Assembly: GCA_014218215.1 (NCBI GenBank)
Contig: CP043652.1
Location: 1-64,000 of the forward strand
Direction of reading: 5' to 3'
Source: Geodermatophilaceae bacterium NBWT11
Lineage (GTDB): Bacteria > Actinomycetota > Actinomycetes > Mycobacteriales > Geodermatophilaceae
DNA length: 64,000 bases
This document shows positions 1 to 7,640 of this stretch, one piece after another. Positions within the stretch are counted from its first letter, which is position 1, and each line of letters starts with the position of its first letter. Under the pieces are notes generated by a model that had not been told where the DNA came from, made no database searches, and saw only the letters and a list, made by a program, of their open reading frames with translations. A program made the position numbers and the translations under genes.

Positions 1-891
1 ATGCACGCGTTCGGCTGGTCGTGGCTGGACGCCTGGGTGCGGGAGGGCCGGTTCCGGCCGGTGTTCCTGCCCGCCGGCGTGGTCACCGGGCGGTGGGCCA
101 GCCAGGGCGGGGGTGCGCTGAGCGCGCCGGTGCAGCTGCGGCCGGCTGCGGTCGCCGACGAGGGGTGGCGGTTCGTCGTCGCCGACGTCGCGCAGCTGGA
201 GCCCCGGGTGCTGGCCGGGATGAGCCGGGACGCCGCGATGGCCGAGGCGGCCCGGGCCCGCGACCTCTACCAGGGGATGGTCGACAGCGGCGCCGTCGAG
301 ACCCGGACCCAGGCCAAGCTGGGCATCCTCGGCGCGATGTACGGCGGCACCCGCGGCGAGTCCGGCGCGATGCTGCCCCGGCTGACCCGCCGCTACCCGG
401 CCGCCGTCGGGCTGGTCGAGCAGGCCGCCCGGGCCGGCGAGCGCGGCGAGGTGGTGTCGACGCTGCTGGGCCGCGGGTCGCCGCGGCCGGACCCGTGGTC
501 CCGCGGCGGCGCCGACGACCCGGCGGCCGGTCGGGCCGCCGACGCCCGGCGCCGGGCGTGGGGCCGGTTCACCCGCAACTTCGTCGTGCAGGGCACCGGT
601 GCGGAGTGGGCCTCGTGCTGGCTGGCCGACCTGCGCAACCGGCTGTGGCGCCTGGGCGACGGCGTGCTCACCGAGCGCCCGCACCTGGTCTTCTTCCTGC
701 ACGACGAGGTGGTCGTGCACACCCCGCGGGCGCTGGCCGACGAGGTGGCCGAGGCCGTCCGGGCCTCCGCCGTCGAGGCCGGGCGGCTGCTGTTCGGCAC
801 GTTCCCGGTGGACTTCCCGCTCGACGTGGCCGTCGTCCGCTCCTGGGCCGACGCGGACGCCCCACCCGACCTCGCGTCGGACGACGACTGA
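1..891 (+). CDS. Family A DNA polymerase (bifunctional 3'-5' exonuclease/polymerase type), C-terminal part
   Basis: This is the palm and fingers half of a DNA polymerase I-like enzyme; the open frame reaches base 1, so the N-terminal part lies outside the window. Motif A reads VADVAQLEPRVLAG (family DYSQIELRVLA), motif B is the R..K..ILGAMYGG stretch near residues 102-116, and motif C is FLHDEVV near 235-241. The first Asp and the His-Asp-Glu of the active site are kept, and Gln-Leu-Glu replaces Gln-Ile-Glu in motif A, which is tolerated. Actinobacterial proteins of this class are about 550-600 residues with an exonuclease-like N-terminus, so roughly half is missing here. The role is presumably auxiliary DNA synthesis. 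The gene ends 8 bp before the interrupted HNH gene, which runs the other way. Confidence 0.85.
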   Translation: MHAFGWSWLDAWVREGRFRPVFLPAGVVTGRWASQGGGALSAPVQLRPAAVADEGWRFVVADVAQLEPRVLAGMSRDAAMAEAARARDLYQGMVDSGAVETRTQAKLGILGAMYGGTRGESGAMLPRLTRRYPAAVGLVEQAARAGERGEVVSTLLGRGSPRPDPWSRGGADDPAAGRAADARRRAWGRFTRNFVVQGTGAEWASCWLADLRNRLWRLGDGVLTERPHLVFFLHDEVVVHTPRALADEVAEAVRASAVEAGRLLFGTFPVDFPLDVAVVRSWADADAPPDLASDDD

Positions 892-898
892 CCTCGCG

Positions 899-1258
899 TC
901 AGAACGGCGGCGGGTCGTCGTCCTGCCTCCGCGCCGTTGCGTCGTTCCGGCCGGCCGTGGCCAGGGCGGCGTCCAGCTCCGCCTCGATCTCGGCTGCCAG
1001 CCGGGCCCGCTCTGCCGCGGCGGCGCGGCGGTCGGCTCGTTCCTCCGGGGTGGGGCTCCGGTAGCACCGCGGCGTGCGGCCGAGGAGGTCCGTGACCACC
1101 TGCCGGGTGCAGGCCTCGGCGAGACAGCTGGGCCGGGTCGTGCGGGTGCGCCCGCCGGGTGGGGTGACGTGCAGGGTGCCGTCGGGGTCCATGCCGAACA
1201 CCCAGCCCGGCGCGTGGGTCTTGAGCCGGTGGTGCCGCCGGCACAGGCAGACCAGGTT
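899..1258 (-). pseudogene. 13E12/DUF222 HNH endonuclease, C-terminal fragment cut off by an integrated element
   Basis: This is the last 120 codons of the HNH gene whose first part lies at 6078-7487. The fragment holds the second half of the HNH motif (NLVCLCRRHHRLKTH) and the usual GW...D..G...V.PPGGRT tail. Joined to 6078 and upstream, the frame is continuous (470 + 120 codons, 589 residues) and reads T-N-L-V-C-L-C-R across the junction. It has no start of its own: an internal start at 1264 would add only two codons from the element. It is the natural 3' piece of a single disrupted gene. Confidence 0.9.
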
Positions 1259-1275
1259 GTTCACGTGTTCTTAGT
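1240..1275. other. Left attachment site (host HNH / element junction)
   Basis: Core CCAGGTT at 1252-1258. Bases to the left match the HNH coding sequence; bases to the right (GTTCACGTGTTC) belong to the element. The core together with the downstream TCACG is shared with the right end at the same spacing, separated by two mismatched bases, as expected for serine-integrase sites with limited identity. Confidence 0.8.
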
Positions 1276-1285
1276 ACGACTGCTC

Positions 1286-2683
1286 ATGACGACACCCAGG
1301 TCAGCCGCGGTCTACGCCCGGATCAGCAGCGACCAGGCCGGGGAAGGTCTTGGCGTGCAGCGCCAGGTCGAGGACTGCCTCAGGCTCGCGGAGGGTCTCG
1401 GCTGGACTGTGGGCGAGGAGTACGTGGACAACGACTTCTCCGCCTACTCCGGGAAGCCACGCCCGCGCTACCAGCAGATGCTCACCGACCTCGCCTCTGG
1501 CGACCGAGACGGTGTGCTGGTCTATCACCTGGACCGCCTGACCCGCCGGCCACGGGAGCTCGAGGAGTTCCTCGAAGTGATCGATGCGGCCAAGGTCCGG
1601 CACGTCAAGTTCGTCGCCGGCGACGCCGACCTCGGCTCAGGTGACGGACTGCTGGTAGCCCGGATCATGGGCGCTGTCGCGGCCGGTGAGAGCGCGGCCA
1701 AGAGCCGCCGAGTGAAGCGCAAGTTGATGCAGAACGCCGAGCTTGGCCTACCCCACGGCCGCTCGGTGCGCCCGTTCGGCTTCGAGCAGGATGCGATCAC
1801 GCACCGGCCCGATGAGGCTTCGGTGCTGCGCGAGCTGGCCCAGCGCTTCGTCGCCGGGGAGTCGCTGCGGTCCCTGTGTACGGACTTGGAAGAGCGTGGA
1901 GTCAAGACCGTGAAGGGCGCTCCCTGGCACACGCACAGCTTGCGCTACGTACTGTCCAACCCCCGCCTAGCCGGTCTGCGCTCCCACAACGGTCAGACGG
2001 TCGGCAAGGCTGTGTGGGAGCCGATCATCACCGAGGAGCTGCACCACCGGGTGTTGGCCCTCATCGCCTCACGCAAGATGTCTAGCCGACGCACCCCGCG
2101 CGCTTACCTGCTGTCGGGGATGCTCCGCTGCGGGAAGTGCGGTGGAACCCTCTTCTCTTCTCGCCGGCAGGACTCTCGCCGCTACGTCTGCCTGTCCGGC
2201 CCAGACCACAGAGGTTGCGGCGGGCTCACCGTGGTCGCGGCACCCTTGGAGCAGTTGATCACCGACTACGCACTGTTCCGGCTGGACAGCCCCGCCGTCG
2301 CCAATGCGATCGCTGGACGGAGCAGTGCCGATGAGGAGTCATCCCGGCTGGGCGAACAGCTCAGCCAGGAGCGGGAGCCGTTGGATTATCTCGCCGAGGA
2401 GTTCGGGGTCGCTCGAATCGACCGTCGCCATTGGGAGAAGGCCCGCCGACCGGTCGAAGGCCGTGTCAAAGACCTGGAGAAGCGACTGGGGAAGGTGACC
2501 CGGACCGACAGCCTCACGGGACTGGGCACCGGGGAGGCTCTGCGGGACCAGTGGGCCGGGCTCAACCTGTCCCGACAGTCGGCCATCCTTCGGACCCTGA
2601 TTGCCCACATCACGATCGCACCTGGGCAGCGGGGAGCCAGAGCCCTGGACCCCGACCGTGCGGAAGTGACCTGGCTCCTGTAG
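1286..2683 (+). CDS. int: Large serine recombinase (integrase of the element)
   Basis: A 465-residue site-specific recombinase expected to catalyse attP x attB integration and, with a directionality factor, excision. The N-terminal resolvase domain begins YARISSDQ, with Ser14 the likely nucleophile, followed by LDRLTRRPRELEEF. The recombinase domain holds LRYVLSNPRLAGLRSHNG, and a zinc ribbon (CGKCGG...YVC...GCGG) with a coiled-coil-rich C-terminus follows. The size is typical of large serine integrases. The start is the ATG only 28 bp inside the left end; there is no good ribosome-binding site in the host-derived sequence before it, so the native promoter probably lies at the other end of the element and joins the gene only in the circular form. 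No recombination directionality factor is recognisable in the element. Confidence 0.93.
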   Translation: MTTPRSAAVYARISSDQAGEGLGVQRQVEDCLRLAEGLGWTVGEEYVDNDFSAYSGKPRPRYQQMLTDLASGDRDGVLVYHLDRLTRRPRELEEFLEVIDAAKVRHVKFVAGDADLGSGDGLLVARIMGAVAAGESAAKSRRVKRKLMQNAELGLPHGRSVRPFGFEQDAITHRPDEASVLRELAQRFVAGESLRSLCTDLEERGVKTVKGAPWHTHSLRYVLSNPRLAGLRSHNGQTVGKAVWEPIITEELHHRVLALIASRKMSSRRTPRAYLLSGMLRCGKCGGTLFSSRRQDSRRYVCLSGPDHRGCGGLTVVAAPLEQLITDYALFRLDSPAVANAIAGRSSADEESSRLGEQLSQEREPLDYLAEEFGVARIDRRHWEKARRPVEGRVKDLEKRLGKVTRTDSLTGLGTGEALRDQWAGLNLSRQSAILRTLIAHITIAPGQRGARALDPDRAEVTWLL

Positions 2684-2702
2684 CTCCCCATCGCCGGCCG
2701 AT

Positions 2703-2724
2703 CGCTTCCCCCTGCGGGGGAGCG
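2703..2724. terminator. Hairpin between convergent int and rep
   Basis: CGCTTCCCCC / TGC / GGGGGAGCG forms a nine-pair stem with one bulged T between the stop codons of int (2683) and rep (2854). It is placed to act in both directions. The rest of 2684-2853 shows no gene. Confidence 0.5.
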
Positions 2725-2853
2725 CTCCCGGCCGCTCCGATGAGGACCCCAGCAGGACTACGACACGCGCCACCGCGGCCATGTCCTCGACGTGTAGCGG
2801 AACACCGGACCGGACGCACGACGCCGAGACCCGAACGGCCAACTCCTGCGGGC

Positions 2854-3594
2854 TCACGACCACGCCGCCCACACCGAGGGCGGCCCCTCCCATCCCAACG
2901 TCTCATCTGAGGTCCACAGGTCGGCCGGCTCACCCCCCATGAGCGCGACGGCCTGGGCGAGCACGTCGTCCAAGCTGCGGCCATGCAGACGAAGCGTCTC
3001 CGGTTGGAAGCCCTGCGCCACCTCATAACGGTGCAGCCCCGGGATGCGGCGAACGTCGAAGGCCTTGTGCACGTACTTGGACAGGTAGCGCGCTGCGACT
3101 CGTGCCTCATCTCGAGGCGTCGACCCGGCCGACAGCTGACCGAGCAGCTTGATGTGGACGAAGCCGTGACCCCAGGCCCGTTCGATCAGCGAGCGCGGCA
3201 CGAACCGGCCCACAGCGAAGTGCACGTGCTGCCCATGGTCGGTCTTGTGCCACTCCGGCACCCACACGTAAGGGAGCGGCTCACCGCCTAGCAGCTCACG
3301 CAGGGACCGGAAGAACTCGGCAACGTCGCGGCGCAACTGCATCGGATCGTGACAACCCGCACCCCGGTAAGTCAGGGTGCCCAGTCGGTTGAGCCGGTTG
3401 TGAGCGCAGTAGCGACGGACCATCCGGGCGGCACGTCGAGCGGCTTCCTTGCGGGACCGGTCAGGATCCCCGCCGCCGGCATACCGTTGCACCGGTACCG
3501 AGCAGCGGAACGAGCCGCCGACCTCACCAGCACCGGGGTAGAGCGTGACGAACCAGCCCGCGGGACTGGACACAGACAGCGGTGGGGCAACCAC
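2854..3594 (-). CDS. rep: HUH-endonuclease replication initiator (rolling-circle Rep)
   Basis: A 246-residue protein with the ordered Rep motifs: motif 1 LGTLTYRG (residues 71-78), motif 2 GQHVHFAV with the His-hydrophobic-His pair at 123 and 125, and motif 3 ARYLSKYV with catalytic Tyr170 and Lys173. This order and the single Tyr fit rolling-circle initiators of plasmids and phages, which nick an origin and covalently attach to the 5' end. The GTG start at 3594 is chosen because GGAGG lies five bases upstream; a TTG at 3612 is a poorer option. It presumably acts on the inverted-repeat block just upstream. A cysteine-histidine-rich region around residues 63-82 may bind metal or DNA. It suggests that the element replicates after excision. 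Confidence 0.82.
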   Translation of the reverse strand: MVAPPLSVSSPAGWFVTLYPGAGEVGGSFRCSVPVQRYAGGGDPDRSRKEAARRAARMVRRYCAHNRLNRLGTLTYRGAGCHDPMQLRRDVAEFFRSLRELLGGEPLPYVWVPEWHKTDHGQHVHFAVGRFVPRSLIERAWGHGFVHIKLLGQLSAGSTPRDEARVAARYLSKYVHKAFDVRRIPGLHRYEVAQGFQPETLRLHGRSLDDVLAQAVALMGGEPADLWTSDETLGWEGPPSVWAAWS

Positions 3595-3895
3595 GAGAGC
3601 CTCCGAGGGCAACCGATCAGCATGTGATCGGCCTCGGCGCCTACGCCCTCGGAACTGTGTGCTGCTCCAGCATCAGCAGCCTGCTGCCCACGCAACGCCT
3701 ATGACGACGGGGGTCCGCGGAGATTGAGTCCTTACCCCGGAACGTGAGAGCGTGGGCTACACGAACCGCTGACCGCGAACAGGCAGAAGCCTCGCCCGAC
3801 GCCAGGTCGACTGTCAAGAACCCCAGTGGATGACAGACAGGGAATGTCGCGGCGCCGCCGTCCTCCCACGGCGCAGTCTTCGGTCCGTCCTCCGC

Positions 3896-3934
3896 CGGTC
3901 AAGGGTCCGCTTCGCCGCTTCGCGCCCTTGACCG
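3896..3934. repeat. Inverted repeat 1 of the putative origin
   Basis: Perfect 10-bp arms CGGTCAAGGG (3896-3905) and CCCTTGACCG (3925-3934) around a 19-base loop that carries CGCTTCGC-like repeats. A long loop with a perfect stem is more like an origin or protein-binding structure than a simple terminator. Confidence 0.6.
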
Positions 3935-3970
3935 ACTCCCCCCAGACCTACATCGGCACCTATGAGGACA

Positions 3971-4001
3971 ACGCCTCCGTGTGGTCCCCCCACGGAGGCG
4001 T
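3971..4001. repeat. Inverted repeat 2 of the putative origin
   Basis: Perfect 11-bp arms ACGCCTCCGTG (3971-3981) and CACGGAGGCGT (3991-4001) with loop TGGTCCCCC. No T-run follows on either strand. Confidence 0.6.
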
Positions 4002-4049
4002 CAACTGCGCCGGACCAGGACCCCGAGTTACGTTGCTACTTCAAGTAAA

Positions 4050-4070
4050 GGCGCGGGCTTCGCCCGCGCC
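4050..4070. terminator. Inverted repeat 3, terminator-like hairpin below the cargo operon
   Basis: Perfect 9-bp arms GGCGCGGGC / GCCCGCGCC with triloop TTC, 60 bp beyond the stop codon of the HExxH gene. Reading in the direction of the cargo (minus strand), it is followed by CTTTACTTGAAGTAG, so it could end cargo transcription before it enters rep. It may equally be part of the origin. Confidence 0.45.
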
Positions 4071-4130
4071 GTCCCGCGACAAGTGGGACGATGGCGGCGC
4101 CAGGCGGCAGCTGCGCCCACCCTCTAGGAC

Positions 4131-4601
4131 TCATGCGCCGCCTGCATCCAATTCCTCTTTGTGCATGTGCAGGCGTAGAGCGGCGTCCCTCATCAAGTCC
4201 CTGATGTCGGAGTCCGGCAACTCCTTAGGGAAGCGCAGCGCAGCCTCTAGGCTCGTCAGAGCCTCGTCGAGGTGGCGGTGAACCCCCAACGGAAACTCGC
4301 TCTGGTTCTGCCAACGATGGAAATGCGAAATTTCGTGCGCGACCGCCGCCTGCATCGACAGAGCAGAATTGGCATTCGCCACCCCCGACCCAGGATATAT
4401 GTCGGCACCGAAGTAGACGATGCCCACCTCTTCTTCGTCTTCCTCCTCGACCAGAAAGCGAGTAGGGCCATCTGGGTCATGCTTGAAGGGCACGGAATTG
4501 TCAAGGCCCACAAAGGTTGCGCTCACTTGGCGGACCCTTGCCTCCGTGAGCGGTACTTGAGAGCGCCCGCCAAGTAGCGAGCCCTCGGCTCGATCGCCCA
4601 C
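4131..4601 (-). CDS. Small HExxH zincin-like protein, second cargo gene
   Basis: A 156-residue protein not assigned to a named family. Residues 86-97 read AAVAHEISHFHRW, a textbook HExxH zinc site (His89, Glu90, His93); Glu113 in LDEALTSLEA, 20 residues further on, is placed as a gluzincin third ligand. An acidic patch (EEEDEEE, 52-58) precedes a predicted strand VGIVYFGADI. No signal peptide or membrane segment is visible, so it acts in the cytoplasm. Its GTG start shares one base with the stop of the upstream gene (TAGTG), so the two are translationally coupled and probably work together. It could be a protease or a dead zinc-binding partner; the substrate is unknown. Base composition is unlike the host. 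Confidence 0.7.
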   Translation of the reverse strand: MGDRAEGSLLGGRSQVPLTEARVRQVSATFVGLDNSVPFKHDPDGPTRFLVEEEDEEEVGIVYFGADIYPGSGVANANSALSMQAAVAHEISHFHRWQNQSEFPLGVHRHLDEALTSLEAALRFPKELPDSDIRDLMRDAALRLHMHKEELDAGGA

Positions 4602-5863
4602 TAGTCCGCCAGTCCGACGGGACGCGGATCCTCATCATTGAGATACCGCCTTAGGGCCCGCCCGGCGCGAGCCCGCGCCCCGCCGGTATTGGTGACCGTG
4701 AGCGCGTGTGTGTCCGGATTCTCTTTGGTGATCCCAAGCTGAAGCCACAGAGGATTCCGCTTGCTCAAGAAGTCGCCCGTCCAGTCATCCTGGCCATAAA
4801 GCTGCTCAGGACTGAGCTTGCTTAGTCGATCTCTCCAAACCTGTCGTGCCCGTGTCGGGCCACGATTCGCAAGGTCGAGACTGTAGTCACGCATGAGTGC
4901 GGCGTAGCCGTGCATCATGACCGCAGCGGACGCCAGCGTATTTTCCCGATCACGTTGTGGAGTCTCGACTCTCAGCTCTCGCCTAACAACGGCGAGCATC
5001 TCTAAAAACTCGGCTGCGATCACCGCCAAGCCCTCAAGCTCGCTCTCCTCCATCTCGGAGGCGCCAGCGAACGTACGCATCAGTTCGCGAAGAGTTGAAA
5101 GGGTGAGGAAGTGTGGGGCCTTCTTGCTAAGCCGGTCAGTGGCCCGGTTCACCCCAGCGTCGAGCGCCGGGGAGCGCTCAAGTACTCGCTTGGCTAGCGT
5201 TGAAAGATCATCTTCAGTGGTGAGGTCGTACGCCTTCGACAGGGCGGTCGGCTTCGGCCGCTGATTCTTGTCGAAGAAGTAATTCCCTTCGTCTTCCTTG
5301 TCCAGAAAGTAGAGTTCCACCTTGAACTGCCGCCCGAGCTGAAAGCTCGGATAGCTTCCAGGGGAGTCGCGGTAGGCGCGCACCGCCTTGAGCAGGGCCT
5401 GGTGACGGTGATGTGAGTCCGGCAGAAAGATCTTGCCGGCGTACAAATAGAGTTCTCCGTCAGAGTCAGACCAGTAGGCCTCGAATGTGCCTGGCCGGAG
5501 GTTCCATACGAGCGGGTTGAGGAATAGACGATCGCTGTTCAGCAGCTTTGTGGTCATGTCATCTGCATTGGCAGCGTCAAAGATATAGAAGCGACTGTCC
5601 GGGTACCCGTCTGACAACGCGAGCTCGCGCGGCGTGTTCGCTGGTGCGGTCGGGTTGATACCTCGCTGCACCGACTGATCGGTCCAAAGCAGTCGACTCT
5701 CCGCCGCGTCTGCAAGCTCTTCCATGGTGAGGGTCGCCGTCACGAATGCGTCGGCATCGGTACCCGTCCATTGAACGCTCGATAGTGCTAAGCGCCCGCG
5801 ATACACGCTTCCATTCGCACTCCTTCTCGGGGCATCTGCGAAACCCTTGATTTTGACGTGCAC
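4601..5863 (-). CDS. DGQHR-domain (DndB-like) protein, first cargo gene
   Basis: A 420-residue protein whose layout matches the DGQHR/DndB superfamily, known from DNA phosphorothioation loci and many defence islands. PDSHHRHQAL at 148-157 sits where the family has DGQHR, with Asp149, His152 and Arg153 kept and Gly-Gln replaced by Ser-His. FFDKNQRPKPTALSKAYD near 196-213 matches the F.D.N...K family motif, and LTLSTLRELM (253-262) follows. The C-terminal third is helical and ends in a basic stretch. No dndACDE, dptFGH or pbe genes are nearby, so this is an orphan paired only with the HExxH protein. The start is a GTG after GGGGAGAA. The family assignment is by eye and moderately sure; a role in defence is inference from family and location. 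Confidence 0.65.
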   Translation of the reverse strand: MHVKIKGFADAPRRSANGSVYRGRLALSSVQWTGTDADAFVTATLTMEELADAAESRLLWTDQSVQRGINPTAPANTPRELALSDGYPDSRFYIFDAANADDMTTKLLNSDRLFLNPLVWNLRPGTFEAYWSDSDGELYLYAGKIFLPDSHHRHQALLKAVRAYRDSPGSYPSFQLGRQFKVELYFLDKEDEGNYFFDKNQRPKPTALSKAYDLTTEDDLSTLAKRVLERSPALDAGVNRATDRLSKKAPHFLTLSTLRELMRTFAGASEMEESELEGLAVIAAEFLEMLAVVRRELRVETPQRDRENTLASAAVMMHGYAALMRDYSLDLANRGPTRARQVWRDRLSKLSPEQLYGQDDWTGDFLSKRNPLWLQLGITKENPDTHALTVTNTGGARARAGRALRRYLNDEDPRPVGLAD

Positions 5864-6070
5864 TTCTCCCCTTCAGCGGTCGACCGTTCGATGTGCCAGA
5901 ATTGGCAGTGCTAGACCTTTCGTGCGGGGCTTACGTCCCACGCTTCCTCGCCTCGGCGTTTGCGCTACAGAACCAGTCTTTCACTGGGACCGGCATAACG
6001 ACGATGCCAAGGGCTTGGGAGTACGCGTGTCGCAGGGCGTCGTTCATGTGGGGGGTGTCTTGGTGACTTG
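5864..6070. promoter_or_regulatory. Right-end region of the element, probable promoter of the cargo operon
   Basis: The region between the cargo start and the right core must hold the leftward promoter of the DGQHR gene. In the circular form its rightward strand would also lie directly upstream of int. I see no clear -35/-10 pair. The plus-strand end of this stretch also encodes the out-of-place tail of the truncated HNH frame (down to 5931 on the minus strand). Confidence 0.35.
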
Positions 6071-7487
6071 CCAGGTTCGTCACGCACGTGGGGCCGCCGG
6101 CGGTGGGGTCGTCGTGATCGCGTGGGACGACGTGGTCGAGGTCGGTGTACTCGGCCGGTCGGGCACAGCCGGGGAACCGGCAGTGCCGGTCCCGGGCCTG
6201 CACGAAGCGGACCTGAGCGGCGCTGGGTTCGTACCCGTCGACCGCCGGTGGTGGCCCGAGTCCCCTACCGCGGCGGAGAGCGGCACGGGCCTCGGCCGAT
6301 GAGCTGATCGCGCGGAGCCTGCCGGAGCTGTCGACGACCTCGAACCACACGGCACCCCCACCGGTCGGGCTCGCGGGCGCGAGGGCGTCGAACCGGGCCA
6401 GCAGTTCTGCCACCGCGGCGGGGCCGACCGACAGCCTCCCGACCGCGCCGACCCCCGTGCCCGGGCCGGAGACGGCGTCCTCGCCCTGGTCCGTCATCGG
6501 GCCGCAGTCGTCCAGGTCGGCCAGGTCCACCCGCAGTCGCAGGTCCCAGCACGTCCGAGCCACCTCCTCGGGCAGCGTCTCCCACGGCCGGGTCAGCAGT
6601 TGCTTCAGCGCCTCCACCCGCAGCTGCCCGATCGGCCGGTGGTCACCGCCCCTGCGCATCACCGCGGCCAGGGCATCGACCACGCCCTGCATCGCTGCTG
6701 CATCCGCTGCGTCGAGCAGGTCCGCCCGGAGCCCCGCCAGTCCGTCACCGGCACCGACGGTGGTCACGTTCTGCTTCCGCCTACGACGCTCGGCTCGCCT
6801 GTCCGCCTCGGCCGGGTCGGCGGCGATGAGCGCTCCACCCACCCGGTCCGCCAGCGGGGTGGGCCCCACGCCCTCACCGATCCAGGCCAGCCCCTGCGCT
6901 GCCACCGCGTCCACGACGTCGTCGGGGAGTCCGCCCCCGGCGGACTGCTTCCGGTGCGCCAGGGCGTCGACGAGGACCTGACAGCGGCGGACGTCGATCT
7001 CCCCGTCCGCCAGTGCTCCCCACACCCGCGGCAGCTCCTCCACCAACACCCGCTGCTTGTCCACCAGCACCGAGGCGGACCCGATCCCGATGCCCAGCAC
7101 CACGGCGACCTCGTCGGCCACCCAGTCGTCCGGACGGTCGGGATCGGCCGGGTCGTCGGCCCGGGCACCGGGCAAGGACTGCTGCGCGGGCTGCAGCTCC
7201 GCCAGCCGGGAGATCGCGGCCGCCTGGAGGGCGTGCAGCTGGGCCTGGGCATCGGCGACGTCCCGCAGCACGGCGTGCACGCCGGCCCGGTCGGTGTCCT
7301 CGGTGACCAGGAGCTCCGCCAGCCGCGTGGGCCGGGAGGTGGCATCCGGGGGCAGCAGCCCGGCCGACACCTGCGCGATCCGCTCGGCCTCCTCCACCGC
7401 CGCCTGCGCCGCAGCCGAGGCGAACACCTCGACCCGGGCGATGCTGAGCGAGACGCCGAACCGGGTCCTCGCGACCAATCGAGCCAC
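5931..7487 (-). pseudogene. 13E12/DUF222 HNH endonuclease, N-terminal part, 3' end replaced by element sequence
   Basis: From the GTG at 7487 (AGGAGG eight bases upstream) the frame encodes the DUF222 domain and the start of the HNH motif, CRFPGC...YTDLDHVVPRDHDDPTAGGP (split here; residues up to about 470). At 6077 it crosses into the element and runs through 49 foreign codons to a stop at 5931. The truncated product lacks the RRHH half of the nuclease site, so it should be inactive. The other half is at 899-1258. Proteins of this 13E12 repeat family are multicopy in actinobacteria, and the M. tuberculosis prophage phiRv1 also uses a serine integrase to enter a 13E12 repeat, so the family is a recurring attachment site. 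Confidence 0.88.
6060..6090. other. Right attachment site (element / host HNH junction)
   Basis: Core CCAGGTT at 6071-6077, followed by CGTCACGCACGTGG, which on the minus strand codes for the HNH residues P-T-C-V-T. The element side reads GTGACTTG before the core. The reconstructed attP, GTGACTTG-core-GTTCAC, is an imperfect dyad (outer GTGA/TCAC and inner CC/GG), as is usual for serine-integrase sites. Confidence 0.8.
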
Positions 7488-7640
7488 GCTCGTCGCCTCC
7501 TGGAATGCTCGAACACCTGTACGAAGAGCACTGGACAGCGGGCGTGCGGGCAAGACAAAAGCGCAGCTCAGGGCGCTGAGATGTACCTTTGACGAGGCGT
7601 CGCGCAGGACGACCCAGTGGCACGCCCCTAGGATCCGCGG

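Larger units (their letters stand above)
3595..4130. other. Non-coding block upstream of rep, candidate replication origin
   Basis: This 536-bp stretch has no convincing gene on either strand. It separates rep from the cargo operon and contains three perfect inverted repeats, listed separately. Lying directly upstream of an HUH Rep gene, it is where a rolling-circle double-strand origin would be expected. The promoter for rep should lie near 3620-3700 on the minus strand. I could not identify a nick-site consensus by eye. Confidence 0.45.
1252..6077. mobile_element. 4.8-kb integrative element (serine integrase + HUH Rep + two cargo genes) inside a 13E12 HNH gene
   Basis: A 7-bp core, CCAGGTT, occurs at both ends (1252-1258 and 6071-6077), giving a 4,819-bp unit. 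Removing one unit restores the HNH reading frame exactly, so the boundaries are set by the sequence rather than by annotation. Content from left to right: serine integrase (+), terminator-like hairpin, HUH Rep (-), a non-coding block with three inverted repeats, an HExxH protein (-) and a DGQHR-like protein (-). No capsid, terminase, portal, lysis or FtsK/TraB-type transfer gene is visible. It is best described as an integrating replicon or phage-satellite-like island. The cargo is AT-richer than the host: the 60 bases from 4321 contain 34 G/C. Confidence 0.88.

Noticed and set aside
2854-3594. IS200/IS605-type Y1 transposase
   Set aside because: HUH is shared, but the motif order with LTLT-type motif 1, the length and the neighbouring inverted repeats fit a rolling-circle Rep; no IS200/605 hairpin ends are seen.
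3826-4281. A plus-strand 151-codon frame over the putative origin
   Set aside because: Composition is biased, it runs into the antisense of the HExxH gene, and it has no ribosome-binding site or recognisable fold.
1252-6077. Degenerate prophage
   Set aside because: There are no capsid, portal, terminase, tail or lysis remnants, and the ends are intact.
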